Below are positions 44,102-54,880 of a stretch of DNA of 64,000 nt, piece after piece. Within the stretch, counting starts at the first letter, position 1, and every line of letters begins with the position of its first letter. The translations under genes and the position numbers were made by a program. The notes under the pieces are model-generated. The model saw nothing but the letters and a program-made list of their open reading frames with translations. It was not told the DNA's origin and searched no databases. The DNA is from Fusarium oxysporum f. sp. lycopersici 4287 (taxonomy: Eukaryota; Ascomycota; Sordariomycetes; Hypocreales; Nectriaceae), in assembly GCF_000149955.1 (NCBI RefSeq), contig NC_030988.1:2290858-2354857 (forward strand). The letters are read 5' to 3'.

Positions 44102-45541
44102 CAGGCTGGCGATCAATTCAATTCCATCAATTTCGTCCTCGCGTGGCGTTGCGTTGAAAGCTTACTCAGCATTTGGCCAGTGGAGTTGAACCACTGCATC
44201 TCCAGATTGAATTGATGGCGTTGAATTGAATATGTTGAATATCACACGCGCGTCGAGTCCCCCAATGCTCACTTCCCAGCGTCTAGGTCATCCTCCTCTG
44301 CCTCCCATATAACGCTATTTCCAACCTCTTCTGACACATCAATCAAGCTATCAGCCGCGTCGACTAGGCCATTCCGCACCCATGACCTCAGTGTCTGTGC
44401 CATTCCTATCGAGTCCGCAGCGGTGGTACCATTTGCTCAGCAACACTAAACAAACGCTCGCACTCTGCCGACATAGACGGTATTGATAGTAGGTCAAGGA
44501 CCATTCGCGACAATCGAGGGTAGTCTCTCCGCCTTTCCCACCAATATTGGATGGGATCTGTCACAAGATTGTCGTTCCTAGAGTCGGCACTCGACAGCCA
44601 GTGATCATATTCGTCTTGGCCCCTACTCCGTGGACTTTCCCAAGAACACCTGCCTACCAGAGACGAAGTCCTGTGAGCTCAGTGCCTTTCGAGTGCACTC
44701 ATTGCCTTCAAACGCTTGAATGGGGGTTCTTCATTCGAATTCGAAAGAGTCGGTAGCGGTTTGTACTCTTCCTCCCACAATGTTTCTTGGGCGTGTCTTT
44801 TCCTGCTTTCCCTTCCAAAGAGCAGGTGGCTTCCTCCTCTCGGACTCGTCGACAAGTCTGTGCTCCCTGATCAGATGTTTCTCGATATTCTGTGTGCCAA
44901 CCGCAGTGAAGTCTGTCACCTTGGACCTGACCCTCCGGGGACAATGCTTGCAAACCCATTTCCTCCTCGTGGGAGAATCGCGGGCTTGAATGTCAAAGCC
45001 GTGCTGCCAAACCCACGAAGTGTGCCTGCCAACGCGTTCCGAAATCGAGAAACCCGGAAACTTGTGCCATGGGAAGGCTTTCCAATCGACTGGCGAAGCA
45101 TCCAAGTTATTAGGTGAAGTACTAGGTGCGCTGCAGTCGGGACTCTGGCACTTGACAGGTACGTTGGCGTCATTTGAAGGTTAGGAAAGGAATGGAATGC
45201 AGGTAATGATCTTCCTGCAAGGGTCATAGAGCGCGACGACAGCTGAGACGCGTTCATAAACCCCTAATGCTAGGTGCAGTTGGCACGTGCATCAAAAATA
45301 CGGGGCAAAAGTACTAGCAGGGGTCCTGTGGACGCGTCTTATGGGACTACACGGACTGGGCGCTACCCTGAACCACTGCCATTATCGACAGTTTCAACCG
45401 ATGGTCAACGTTGAAAGCATCTAGGTGGAATTGAAACAATCAATGCGAGTGTCAAATGGGATTGATTGAATTGATGCACGTGACTTCAACTTCCATAAAA
45501 TTGACGAGATTGAGTTGATGGTTGAATTGATCGCCAGCCTG
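44102..45541 (-). mobile_element. hAT-2: internally deleted, non-autonomous hAT element
   Basis: Ends are CAGGCTGGCGATCAATTCAA (44102-44121) and its inverse complement near 45522-45541. The outer 13 bases match hAT-1. Inside, the minus strand keeps the two ends of a hAT transposase: the N-terminal BED finger (44731-45105) and, at about 44420-44530, a C-terminal dimerisation piece (RRRDYPRLSRMVLDLLSIPS, AECERLFSV). The catalytic middle is gone. Flanking 8-mers (GGTGACTC, AAGCCTTC) do not match. Confidence 0.83.
44731..45105 (-). pseudogene. hAT-2 transposase N-terminal remnant (BED finger)
   Basis: The frame reads DWKAFPWHKFPGFSISERVG, then RKWVCKHCPRRV with the first Cys pair of a BED finger and NIEKHLIREHRL with the His pair. 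This parallels PWKDFPGYTQS and RRWVCKVC in hAT-1. It ends at the deletion joint near 44731. Confidence 0.8.
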
Positions 45542-46072
45542 AAGCCTTCCATCCGCAAAGTCAATCGAGGCCGCTTTTTCGAGCTGGGGACGAATTTACG
45601 CCTATTACACAACATAAGCACGTCCAAAGAGGGAAAAAAGTCGAATTGCCACGCTTATCAGGGACTTCAATTAGGGCAGCCAAGGTCAAGAAGCTCAAGG
45701 AGGCCCTTGGCGCCGGTCAGTCGTAATAAAAGGAGGCGCCAGACAGTTGGGGGATGTGAGCAGTGTGATGTAGCGATTTGTAACTGGAGAGATTGCTGGT
45801 ACTTCTACCATAGGCTAAAATAGGTGAAGGGGTAGGTACCCTTAATCCGATGCATTTTTATTGGCTGCCCAACCCTGCTGTGGCCCGACCGGAGCTCCTC
45901 GACAATAGAAGGGATAGAGGTGACTGTTGCAAACCACCCCCGAAATCACTGCAAGTGTGCTAAATTGGGTTAGCGGCAGAGCCACTTCGCCCCGCAGTAC
46001 ATTGCACTCTGTACTTAAGCTTGAATTTCTCGATTTTTAGCGTCGCGGCAAGATCCTGTCATAGTCACGAGG
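45542..46072. other. No gene recognised
   Basis: Between hAT-2 and the copia LTR. No domain-bearing frame seen. Confidence 0.4.
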
Positions 46073-46890
46073 TGTTGTTTATATTGCGCAGTAGTGCTGG
46101 GTGAAAATATATTTTTGTATAACTTGGTTGTTCATTATTGAGATGAGAGTTCTTCTCAGGTTTATATCTCTAAATGATTTCATCTATGACTTTAAACTTT
46201 AAATCTAGGACTTTCAGACTGTTAGTCTGAATCCTGAAGGGAAGGGGGATCCCCGGATTTTCCAACACGCCCCCATCCACCTTGTCTTCAGGGCACAGAG
46301 TCATCGTGGACTTCAGTACTCCAAATAATACGACCTGCTTTCTCGATCGGACATGCACTGACTCGAATTGCTTCTAGAAAGTGACCATGGCTGACGGCGT
46401 TCAATGGTTTAGTGAGTCCGTCTGCTACCTGCCCATGTGTGCTGACGTTTTGCACATCAATGTTCCTAGCTTCAACTTCTTCTCGGATATGGTGCTCGGT
46501 TAACGGAATGTGCTTTGTCCGTTGGTGAAGCTCAGGGTTTCTGCATAGCTTTAGGGAACCCTGGTTGTCGCCGTTCAGCGGGATAGGCATATGTAGCGGA
46601 AGGAGCAGTTCAGAGAAGAGGTTTTTAGTCCAGGCCAATTCTCTGGCACACTGGGAGAGTGCTGTATATTCAGCCTCGGTAGTCGATAGTGCCACTGTTT
46701 CGTGCCGTTTGTCCCTCCATGAGACTGTAGATCCTTCAAGTTGGACGAGCCATCCAAACGTCGATCTTCCCGTAACAGTGTCGCCTTTCCAATCCGAGTC
46801 GGCCCAAGCCGTGATGCTCCAAGCAGATTCAGGATCTTTCTTGACGCCCCCAAGCACCAAGCCGTGGTCCCTCTTGCCTGACGAGACTTA
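46073..46890 (-). mobile_element. 5'-truncated copia (Ty1-type) retrotransposon with 3' LTR
   Basis: The LTR occupies 46073-46267 (195 bp, family 1). Directly adjoining it on the minus strand is a purine-rich tract (AAGGTGGATGGGGGCG) suited to plus-strand priming, then the end of the pol gene. Everything upstream of the RNase H is missing, and at about 46890-46905 the sequence passes into the bHLH paralogue 3. Confidence 0.87.
46288..46885 (-). pseudogene. Copia RNase H domain (C-terminal pol remnant)
   Basis: Reads KRDHGLVLGGVKKDPESAWS, ITAWADSDWKGDTVTGRSTF, VALSTTEAEYTALSQCAREL and RTKHIPLTEHHIREEVEARN up to VADGLTKPLN. These are the Ty1/copia RNase H signature blocks: ADSDWxGD, STTEAEY, TKHI and TKPL. 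The reading frame is intact for its length but has no RT, integrase or gag upstream. Confidence 0.88.
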
Positions 46891-46910
46891 TTGGGGATGA
46901 CGATTTGCTT

Positions 46911-47387
46911 ATGCGGAGCGGGAAAATGCCACAGCCGAAAAATTCCCCACATAAACTCGATTTAGCTGGTTCCGATATGAGCCAGACAACAGTCCCGCCG
47001 CAGTCACTTACTGCGGGAATTTCGGAGCAACTCGAAAGGACCCCACCGGAAGTGAAAATGCGCTCAGCATCTCACAAACTAAAGAAAGTCCACAAGAAAC
47101 CCGGACTTCCTGCACATGTCCTTCAAGCACGGGAGTGCTATAACAACATGGAGAAGCAGTATCGCACACGCTTGAAACTGAGGTTTGAGGGATTACTCGC
47201 TGTGCTCGAGGCTTGCAAGATGAGGGACGAGGCCGTGGGCGAAGGGGACCCGGAAGCTCCGGATTTTGGTTACAGTCGAGGCGAAGTGTTGGATGCCGCA
47301 AGGCAGCGCGTCCTCACTCTCGAGGAAGAGAACAGACATCTGTCTACTCAGCTGAGTGATCTAAATAAAACGTTGATGAGTCAGTGA
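46911..47387 (+). pseudogene. bHLH transcription factor (paralogue 3), 5'-truncated
   Basis: Closest to paralogue 2: KMRSASHKLKKVHKKPGLPA, RECYNNMEKQYRTRLKLRF, then YSRGEVLDAARQRVLTLEEE and a short Leu/Asn coiled tail. The bHLH is complete and has the consensus EKQYR. An in-frame ATG at 46911 would give a 158-aa protein, but the N-terminal exons and the Ser-rich region found in the other two paralogues are absent; the copia relic occupies their place. It could still make a short DNA-binding bHLH protein if transcribed. Confidence 0.72.
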
Positions 47388-47862
47388 TAGATGAGATACG
47401 TTTAACAAAGGCCTGAGAAGGAACCATAAGAAAGGCTAGAGGTTGGCGATAACCACGTGGAGATAAATAGTTAAGGTTATTGCGCATGTGTGTGAGAGGA
47501 ACCACTCAGCTAATTTATATATGTGTCTTGCGTAAAGTACGCTCAAACCCATGTCCACCACCTACGTAGAATAGCAGACCAATTGCTCCGTAGCTCGAGG
47601 ATAATCCCCGTGGCTGCACATCTTTCATGCTTAAGACCAAGGTATAATATCATTTGCCGGACTCAAACTAACTGCCGGTGAGAGGATGAACCTTACTCTT
47701 TCTTTCAACCCGGTGATTCAAGAACACTAGATTTGACTCATAGATCGGACATCATGACTGGGTCAGCTGGCATATTCGGCAGACGGTAAAGGATGTGTAA
47801 TTGGTCGATGCAACGCAGGATAGATCCGGGTGTGAGATCTAAATATTATCTACCTAGTATTT
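47388..47862. other. Intergenic between convergent bHLH 3 and RING-H2 gene 2
   Basis: No coding frame or repeat noticed; presumably 3' flanks of the two convergent genes. Confidence 0.4.
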
Positions 47863-48408
47863 CTAGATATGGGCGTGTTGTGGCCTTGATATTGTGCCAT
47901 AATTGATGACAAAGTTATGCATACATGTAGGGCATGTGTCATGTGCCGCCAGGTACCAGGCCACGATACAGTTGGAGTGAAAGATATGCTGACAGTCCAA
48001 TTGGCGAACCATGGCCGTATCCATAACATCACACAAACAAATAGCACTGAATATAGAGCATGGCGGTTAGTAGGTGCCTTCGAATAGTGACACGTTCAAA
48101 GATATACCACGTCATGTTTGAGGCCGGTACAGCCCAGGAGGCGTGTACATGGTGCATGATGTCCCACCTCATGTATTTGCTCGTTCTAGAAGGAGCAAGG
48201 GCATCGAGGTGCGGCAGGTATCGAGGCTGAGAACATGACGACATAGAAGCCGGTGATGTTTCTGGGGACACAGAAATTCCCGGCCTCGGCCATTTATAGA
48301 CTCTTCACAATCATTAGTATCGTAGCTATTTGCAAAAGATAAGGAGACATACTTCGGCATTCCAACCACGAATAGAATTGTCAAAGCCATAAGCGGCAGC
48401 AGAATTGG
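47863..48408 (-). pseudogene. RING-H2 membrane protein gene 2, main part (split by hAT-3)
   Basis: The part right of the hAT (minus strand) continues a hydrophobic anchor (LLPLMALTILFVVGMPK), has a GTATGT donor with a TACTAATG branch nearby, a Ser/Arg-rich middle exon, and a last exon with the RING-H2: AICLCDVMDTAMVRQLDCQH, IFHSNCIVAWYLAAHDTCP and TC. The stop is at 47863-47865. As in gene 1, the Cys before AIC is not seen next to the acceptor (CAG then T GCT ATT TGT). The first 26 bases of the coding region lie beyond the hAT, at 51512-51537. Confidence 0.75.
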
Positions 48409-51400
48409 CAAGCTTCGAAATCGATCGATTTATATCGAGCAGGGTCTTCAAGGAGACCAAGGGGCAGAGCTGGTTGGTAGATCCCAGCCTTACTCCACGA
48501 ACGAAGACACTGGGCCATGGCTACAATATGCCGTCGCAGGCGGCACCTAAGCGGTGTCACCATCCTCCCGCAACTGCTGAAATCTCTCTGTTTCAGCAGA
48601 AGATGACGCAATGGTGAGAAAGTCGACAGCCATGAAAGATAACCGAGGAAACCGCACCGCTCCGACATCCCTCCACCAAGCAATCGGATCGACTTTGTAC
48701 GCGATGTTGTCTACTGGCGGCTCAGACAAGTACTGGTCAAGCTCGTCTTGTACTGGCAACATGGCTGACTGCCTTCGCCGTTTGCTTTGTCGTTCTTGAG
48801 AGCCGGGCCGGACGAGTGATCGACTAAACGCTAGTCGGCGCTCAATATAGTCCAGGGCACTATTGCTCTCAGTAGCTGAAACAGCACTGCAAGCTACCCC
48901 ATGACCCATGTTCTTGTACTTCTCTTTCCAGACTCTCGTTAGGTTTTCCTCATAAGTCTTCCTCCACTCCGACGTCTGACGAGACGGGAGCTGGTTCCAA
49001 AGCTGCTCTAGTGTTCGCCATTTCTTACACGGGTGAAATACAACTGCCGCTACGTAGGCGGTTGAGGTCAGCTTGCCATAGTAGCAGTTCAGCTTCTTCC
49101 ATCCGAGTTTAATGTAAATTTTCAAAAGTCTCCGGGTCTTCGCATCCATGTCATCGAATAGGTGAACCTCTTCCATAACATGATCATCATTCTCTTCAAT
49201 TAATACCCCTTTGACAGCCAGCTCAAGGTGGTCAAGAAGTATCTCCACCACCTGGAAATACTCATCGAACCCTCCCGATGTTGAACGTTTACCAGCAATG
49301 CCCTCGCGCTGGAGCTGCTTTGAGGCGACCTTGAACGGCTGGAGGATCTTCTGAACTGTCGCAATAACCTTCCATTCCTCAAGGGAGAGAGTTTCTTTCA
49401 ATATTGCCGGTCTGTCTTGTTCTTTACCGCGTTGGCTGATCATCGTTCCTCGATAATGGAGAGCATCCTGTTTAAGGCCGAGCGCTTGAGCAGGGCGCGC
49501 GAGGCCATCGCCTCATCGGATTGCCAACGTGTACAGACGTTTTGAATCCACGCAAGTACAGGTTCGGTTGGCGCGGTCTGTCGTTGAGCTTCATAAAAGT
49601 CCTCTAGAAGTTGGCTGCTCGTTCGAAGGGCGATGCCAATGTTATGTAGCTTGCCAAATGGCCCATACTTACGGTATGTGTCCATCTACTCAGCGTTGAT
49701 AATCTCAGGGACCTGGCACTGCTCCTGATTATGTTCCGGGGCTGTCTCAAGCTCCAAGTCTTCTTCCATGCTTGGCGTGCCAAAGTCGTCGTCGTCCTTC
49801 CCAAGTTCATTGATGGCGTCGGATAACTGGCGTTGCTCGTCCTCTTCCGTCATGAAGTCCTTGTCGCCCCAGTGAGCCAGCAGTTCGTCAAAGTTGTCGC
49901 TTTTACTTCCATACATCATAGCCCTGACTGCCAAGTTCAGAAAATGAGGGGCACAGCGAATGCGACGCTCATCTTTGTCGAAGTCGAACTCAGCGGCGAG
50001 TGCTTCCATAGCTGTATCATTATTCGCAGCGTTATCAAACGTATAGTACCCGATTCTGAAGTCGAATAACAGTTAGAATACTTGGCTCGGCTTGCTAACC
50101 GATGGAGTCGTTGGTCATGGTTGCGTACCTATCTTGAAGGTCGAAGGCACAAATCGTGTCTGCAACTTCATCCGCAAGCACTGCACCAGTATGGCGATTC
50201 CTTAGAGGTGGTAACGCCAAAAGAATTCTCCATTGTTTCCAATCTCGGTCAATAAAATGAGCATTGATGCCAAGGAATGATGCGTTTTGTCGGGAAGTCC
50301 AACCGTCGAAGGTAAAATGAACCGTACTTCTCGCTTTTCGAAGAAGCACGCGAACTTCCTGGCTAGCTCGATTGTACTCACTTGTTAGAAGGTTCACGAG
50401 AGTCCTGTCGCTTGGTATCTGCTCTTCCCGGAGAGAAGGGTTATTGTAGAGCAAGAGTCGCCTGAAGCGCTCTGAGTTTACTAGATTGAAGGGGAGGTTA
50501 TGGTACGTAAGCCAGTCGAGCAGGAGCAGCTGGTTCACGGTGGGGTCGAATAATGAACGCAAATTGCTGACAAGGGTTTGATCTCGAGGATTCGTGGGAT
50601 CGGCGTGAAGCATATCGAGTAGATTCCGTTGTGTACCTCCATTCCTAGAACCTGGACCTGTCATTTTTCCACAAGGCGGCTGACAAGTCAGTGCTTATCG
50701 TCGAGCAACATGGGATAGGGCGCGGGGATGGCACCAACCACGACCTTGTGTTCCCTACTCAGATGCCAGACGATACCTCCTGCCGTAGAAGCAACGAAGA
50801 CATAATTTGTAGTCTTCAGCCTATTACGAAGAAAACACCTCTCGCATATCCATACAATCTTGTGAGGTTGTGATCGATTATCCTTCATTCTAAACCCGAA
50901 TTGCCACCAAGTCCGCTCCCGAGAAGGGTCATGGCATATCGTAAAGCCGGGGAAACGCTCGAATTTATCAATCGTCCAAGCCTCGTAGTCTGGAAACTTG
51001 CTGGGTGCATACTTAGTCGAAGCCGAGCTGGTTGACAGCTCAGAAGAAGGCGGTGGGATTGAGGTGGTGGCATCTTCTACCTCTTCGTCGAAAGAGTCCA
51101 TGATATATTGGTACGGTAATGACTGAGTCCCACAAAGAGTACCCGAGGTTAGACCGTAGGCTACCGCGTTGGCAAGTGTCAAATCTATGAGGTTTACTTG
51201 AATTGAATATGTTTGAGCAGAGAGCATTGGACAAGCATCCAAGGACACGGGTCTGTCTCGTGTCGCGCTGTGTGACGCGTCAGGTTAAGGTTACAATGGT
51301 ACTGGCCGATGCGCAGTGAGGAATGGCCCCACAAATAATACCTAATCTAACACTTCCGACGAATTTGGCGATCGACGATCAAATCGATCAATCACGACTT

Positions 51401-51511
51401 GTAGTCGATCGATATCGATCGACTGGAAGGCTCTAGCTGATGGATCGAAATCGAAATCGAATCGATTAATCGAATCAATCAAATCGTTTGGTCGATCGAT
51501 TTCGAAGCTTG
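48409..51511 (-). mobile_element. hAT-3 transposon, 3.1 kb, with perfect 20-bp ends and 8-bp target duplication
   Basis: Terminal repeats are CAAGCTTCGAAATCGATCGA (48409-48428) and its exact inverse (51492-51511). AGAATTGG flanks both ends (48401-48408 and 51512-51519), the 8-bp target duplication expected of hAT elements. The right subterminal 150 bp is packed with GATCGAT/AATCGA repeats. The transposase ORF inside is broken. Confidence 0.95.
48430..51101 (-). pseudogene. hAT-3 transposase pseudogene
   Basis: ATG at 51101. N-terminal zinc-finger region [33 protein letters not shown] and [11 protein letters not shown]; helical region; [20 protein letters not shown] (catalytic Asp area); [48 protein letters not shown]; and the dimerisation end AVRFPRLSFMAVDFLTIASS. 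Defects: stop or shift near 50670, TAG at 49686-49688 in an otherwise continuous frame, a one-base shift at the overlapping ATGA near 49441, and a further shift near 48583 between AETER and FSSCGRM. The terminal frame reads through the left inverted repeat into host sequence. Confidence 0.88.
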
Positions 51512-51537
51512 AGAATTGGAGACAACCGCCCCAGCAT
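51512..51537 (-). pseudogene. RING-H2 gene 2, first codons beyond the hAT
   Basis: ATG at 51537-51535, then Leu-Gly-Arg-Leu-Ser-Pro-Ile, ending in the target duplication. Joined to 48400 (dropping one AGAATTGG copy), the signal-anchor helix is continuous in frame. A TGA lies in frame upstream, supporting this ATG as the start. Confidence 0.75.
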
Positions 51538-52301
51538 CGCATAGCTTGGGTCGGGGTCTCAGGGCTCCCCAAGTGGGTGATGCTAGAGCTAGACATGAAT
51601 GCTATGAAGTGCAAGGATGGGTCCCCCCACCGAGATTCCTCACAGAGGCAAGTGACTGGGATGTTGCGTTTGATATGAATTTTACCTTATGAACTCCCAT
51701 CTGAAATTGATCGAAGGTTAGCATTTGAACGGGTTTCCGAGGCTCTAGGCTATGATATGATGGACACCACCATTACATACCATTCGTAGCGTTAGCATCA
51801 CGCCACAACGGCGCGCAACGTGATGTGACGAGTCACTCCCCTTCAGCCGTTCAGACGCCACAGATGTTCATGTGAGTAAATCCTATTGATCCAATTCGCT
51901 GAATACCCGGGTTTAACAATTTAACACGATTTACTCTTATGACTGACATATGACAGCTCTGAATGCAATGAAAAAGGCAGCCTCTACACGACAAGGATCA
52001 GGTGCGGATCTTCTGGCAGGGGGATTAACAAACTTCGGGCAGATTCAATTGAGTTTGAGGGCGCCACCTTTATCGCATGACCAATGAAGACATGTCGAGA
52101 CATCCCCGCAGCGTCGTTCATTTGACTACTATGACGATACGCGTTCTCTGATTTCAAAATGCACATCAGACAATATGGCTATATTTTCACGTCGACCCTT
52201 CAGTCGCTTCGAGCGCTCTTGGGTCATTAAACCTGACTTATTCATTAAAAAAACCATCTTCTCTGTTTAAATACCTGATATCTACTTGAAAGTTCTTCAT
52301 C
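51538..52301. other. Intergenic; promoter of the following gene
   Basis: No frame recognised. A TTTAAATA box (about 52266-52273) stands about 30 bp upstream of the 52302 start and may be part of its core promoter. Confidence 0.4.
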
Positions 52302-52949
52302 ATGTCGAACAGTTCCGAACTCCTCTACCATGTCATCCTAACAGTCATCGACTTCCATCTAGACCCTTCGGGGGCCAAACGATCCATCTACATTCTCGGC
52401 ACACGTACGACACTCGACTCCGCCAAAGACTCGGCTTCCAGGGTCCTCCATACGCTGAGATACGAACCGGAAGACTTCATCGAGTACGCCGTACATTCAA
52501 GTCACACTAGAGACTGGGCTTATGGCAATGGAGTTCTGGTCTACGCTAAGGCTCCTGCAGGTCAGGTATTCCAGATCTCTATCCAGGCTACACCCAACAC
52601 CGAACAGCTTCTGGGAGACAGCGATGGATCTATCATGTTACCCCAGGGAATACCTTCGCTTTACTACGTGACGCAGACCGTCATCGACTACAATAAAGAT
52701 CGAACCGGCTGCGTGCAGGAGATGCAAATAGAGGGGACTTTTGTTCACCGGGCTGATGCAAACAATGCAGCGCGTAAGCTGCTTGATCCTCTTGATTATG
52801 CAGAGTATGACACGCCGGACAAGATGAAAGGGGAATGGCCATATGGGGATGACGTGGTTGCCCATGCAGTCGCAGAGACTGGCGAGAACACAACTGTTGA
52901 AGTAAAGACTGTTGTTGATACACATTACAAATACGAGAAGGTTGTCTAA
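52302..52949 (+). CDS. Uncharacterised protein with two internal repeats, 215 aa
   Basis: Single exon with ATG at 52302 (CATCATG context). The two halves are internal repeats of about 100 residues: LYHVILTVIDFHLDPSGAKR followed by SIYILGTRTTLDSAKDSASR in the first, LYYVTQTVIDYNKDRTGCVQ followed by IEGTFVHRADANNAARKLLD in the second. Each ends with a WxYGxxVxxxA pattern (WAYGNGVLVYA; WPYGDDVVAHA). No signal peptide or membrane segment; acidic. I do not recognise a named family. The intact frame and internal symmetry support a real gene. Confidence 0.72.
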   Translation: MSNSSELLYHVILTVIDFHLDPSGAKRSIYILGTRTTLDSAKDSASRVLHTLRYEPEDFIEYAVHSSHTRDWAYGNGVLVYAKAPAGQVFQISIQATPNTEQLLGDSDGSIMLPQGIPSLYYVTQTVIDYNKDRTGCVQEMQIEGTFVHRADANNAARKLLDPLDYAEYDTPDKMKGEWPYGDDVVAHAVAETGENTTVEVKTVVDTHYKYEKVV

Positions 52950-53365
52950 ACGGATTCTTTTGGTGATATGGAGTTGGTTTTAACCGATGGGGAATGTGCA
53001 TATTCTTTCCTGGCTGTATCATTAGTTGTTGAGGCTGGCAACTTGGGGATTCAACTTATTAGCATCTTTGCTTTTACTCAGATACTAGGCTATTAATAGG
53101 TATCTCTTTCACTGCATATACTAGACATTACAATCCAGGGCATTGTTATGTAATAAAGCAAAAGTCAAGATACATTAAAGAACAAGCCTATCTACAAAGA
53201 GCTGGCAGTATATCCACATTGTCGTCAGCAAAGGATTGACATCAAGATGCACTAATCAGCGCCCTCGTATACCGCACTGAGTAAGCACCAAGAGTTGAGT
53301 AAAGAACAGAATCAACAAAAGCAGTAGAAAACAACACTTCCCAACGACGCGGCAATGCAGCCCAA
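52950..53365. other. Intergenic, no gene recognised
   Basis: Shared 3' flank of two convergent genes. Nothing notable seen. Confidence 0.4.
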
Positions 53366-53652
53366 TTAGAAATGGAAGCCAGGGGGCACGCAATACGGCG
53401 AGCCGTTCTGCTTGTTAAACAGGCAACCAGTCTTCGGGGGACAGACACCGGCGAACTAAAAACCGGATAAGCTTTTCCTGTCATCCACCGCCATGGAACG
53501 GAGAGACTCACTACCCAGGTGCGGTCGACATTACAGACCTGCCAGCCCTTGAGGTCGGGCGTGCACGAGTAGGTTCCAGGCGTACAGCCTTTAGGAGCTG
53601 GAGTAGCAGCTGTGATGGCAGCCATAGTGGTGAGAAGAGGGATAACCTTCAT
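53366..53652 (-). CDS. Small secreted cysteine-rich protein, 76 aa
   Basis: Minus-strand exons 53512-53652 and 53366-53455, intron 56 nt (GTGAGT...TTTTAG). Residues 1-18 form a signal peptide (MKVIPLLTTMAAITAATP). The mature part has six Cys in the pattern GCTPGTYSCTPDLKGWQVCN, then GVCPPKTGCLFNKQNGSPYC, and ends PPGFHF. Proteins of this shape are common among secreted fungal small proteins and may bind glycans or act outside the cell, but no activity can be assigned. Without splicing, the frame would run on into an unrelated basic tail, so the intron is well supported. Confidence 0.8.
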
Positions 53653-54198
53653 GATGACAATGGTGTTGATGTGTAACGATTGATTGAATCTTATGATAGC
53701 TAGCGGATGCTATTGATGATGATCAAGTCAGCGCATGGCTGCTTGAGATGGCATTTTATACTTGACTGGAGTGCTTTCAATCTCCAGATCTCGTAATACA
53801 ATTGCATTGCCTCCTCCAAACTATATTTAGAATAGAGGTCAGTTCTGGTCATTGTGCAGGCCATTACCAACTAACTCGCATGTGAAGTGATCCACTTATG
53901 CGCCAAAGATAAGCTTACACTGGCGTCGTTATATTGATTGGGTCATTTGACTATTGGAAGACCGTAATATAATGTTCCGATACGTGAAACTCAAGGTGAC
54001 CGTGCAAAGGTGCATCAGTCAGATCAGGGACCTCGGTTAGTACTATAACCGCATATAACCGCCAGTGAAGGCATTCTTAAAATACCTTTATAACCCCATT
54101 AGAAAACACGGAACGAGCCATGATCTGATTTTATCGTGGCTTCCTGCAGATAATCGTATTACAACTGTCATAACACCTCCCTTATCGTGTAACCCTCC
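53653..54198. other. No gene recognised
   Basis: Promoter side of the secreted protein gene. No repeat termini except the MITE target copy at its right edge. Confidence 0.4.
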
Positions 54199-54206
54199 CC
54201 TGCTAC

Positions 54207-54880
54207 CAGTGTTGCTAATAATATGGCAATAAAGTAGTATATTGCAATATAACCCATATGGTATGGGCTTTCTCATATTGTGACAATATGATATGAAGAT
54301 TTTGATATTCCGACAATATAATATGAGGGCGTCCATATTGACAATATATTATTTATATTGGGATGTTTGTCCTGGGGTGAAATTGCCTCTTGAGTAGCGG
54401 GCAGGTCTTACCCTATACTAGCGACAGGGATACTTGGCATTTTATTGGTTAAAACGTGGCCACGCGTTGTTTCCACGCATCAGGGGAGGTACGATTGGTA
54501 CTAACCATGTTCGGCTGGACCTCCCCTGCCGACATTGGCCATCGTCGCCTCTGCCCATTTTCTTTGTCATGGTGGAGCCGAGACAGACTTACCGCCATGC
54601 CTCAATAGCGCCTCCATTTGGTAAAATGGTCACAACGAAGAGAATCGTCAATTTCAGTCGACTTGGCGACGAGATTTGTGCAGAAGCAGTTTAGTGATGG
54701 GGTCACGTGGAATATATTGGGTGTATTGTCACACTGCCAATATATTGGGTTCTTGGTAATAAATACAATATGAGCCATGTTCATATTGGGTAATACAATA
54801 TGCACCCCTTGACAATACAATAATATTGCGAGGGGGTCCATATTGGCAATATCGTATTGTTTATATTATTAGCAACACTG
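54207..54880. mobile_element. hAT-type MITE, 674 bp
   Basis: Ends CAGTGTTGCTAATAATAT (54207-54224) and its exact inverse complement (54863-54880). Flanks CCTGCTAC (54199-54206) and CTTGCTAC (54881-54888) are an 8-bp target duplication with one difference. About 150 bp at each end is AT-rich with many imperfect ATATTG/CAATAT palindromes; the middle 54360-54700 is GC-richer and has no gene. It ends about 165 bp before the lactate dehydrogenase start. Confidence 0.88.

Noticed and set aside
51342..51614. Minus-strand frame rich in Asp, Arg, Phe and Ile (FDFDFD, IDRLQVVIDRF)
   Set aside because: It is translation of the GATCGAT/AATCGA subterminal repeats of hAT-3 and crosses the element boundary.
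54434..54694. 86-codon frame inside the MITE
   Set aside because: No homology and located within a non-autonomous element; treated as filler sequence.
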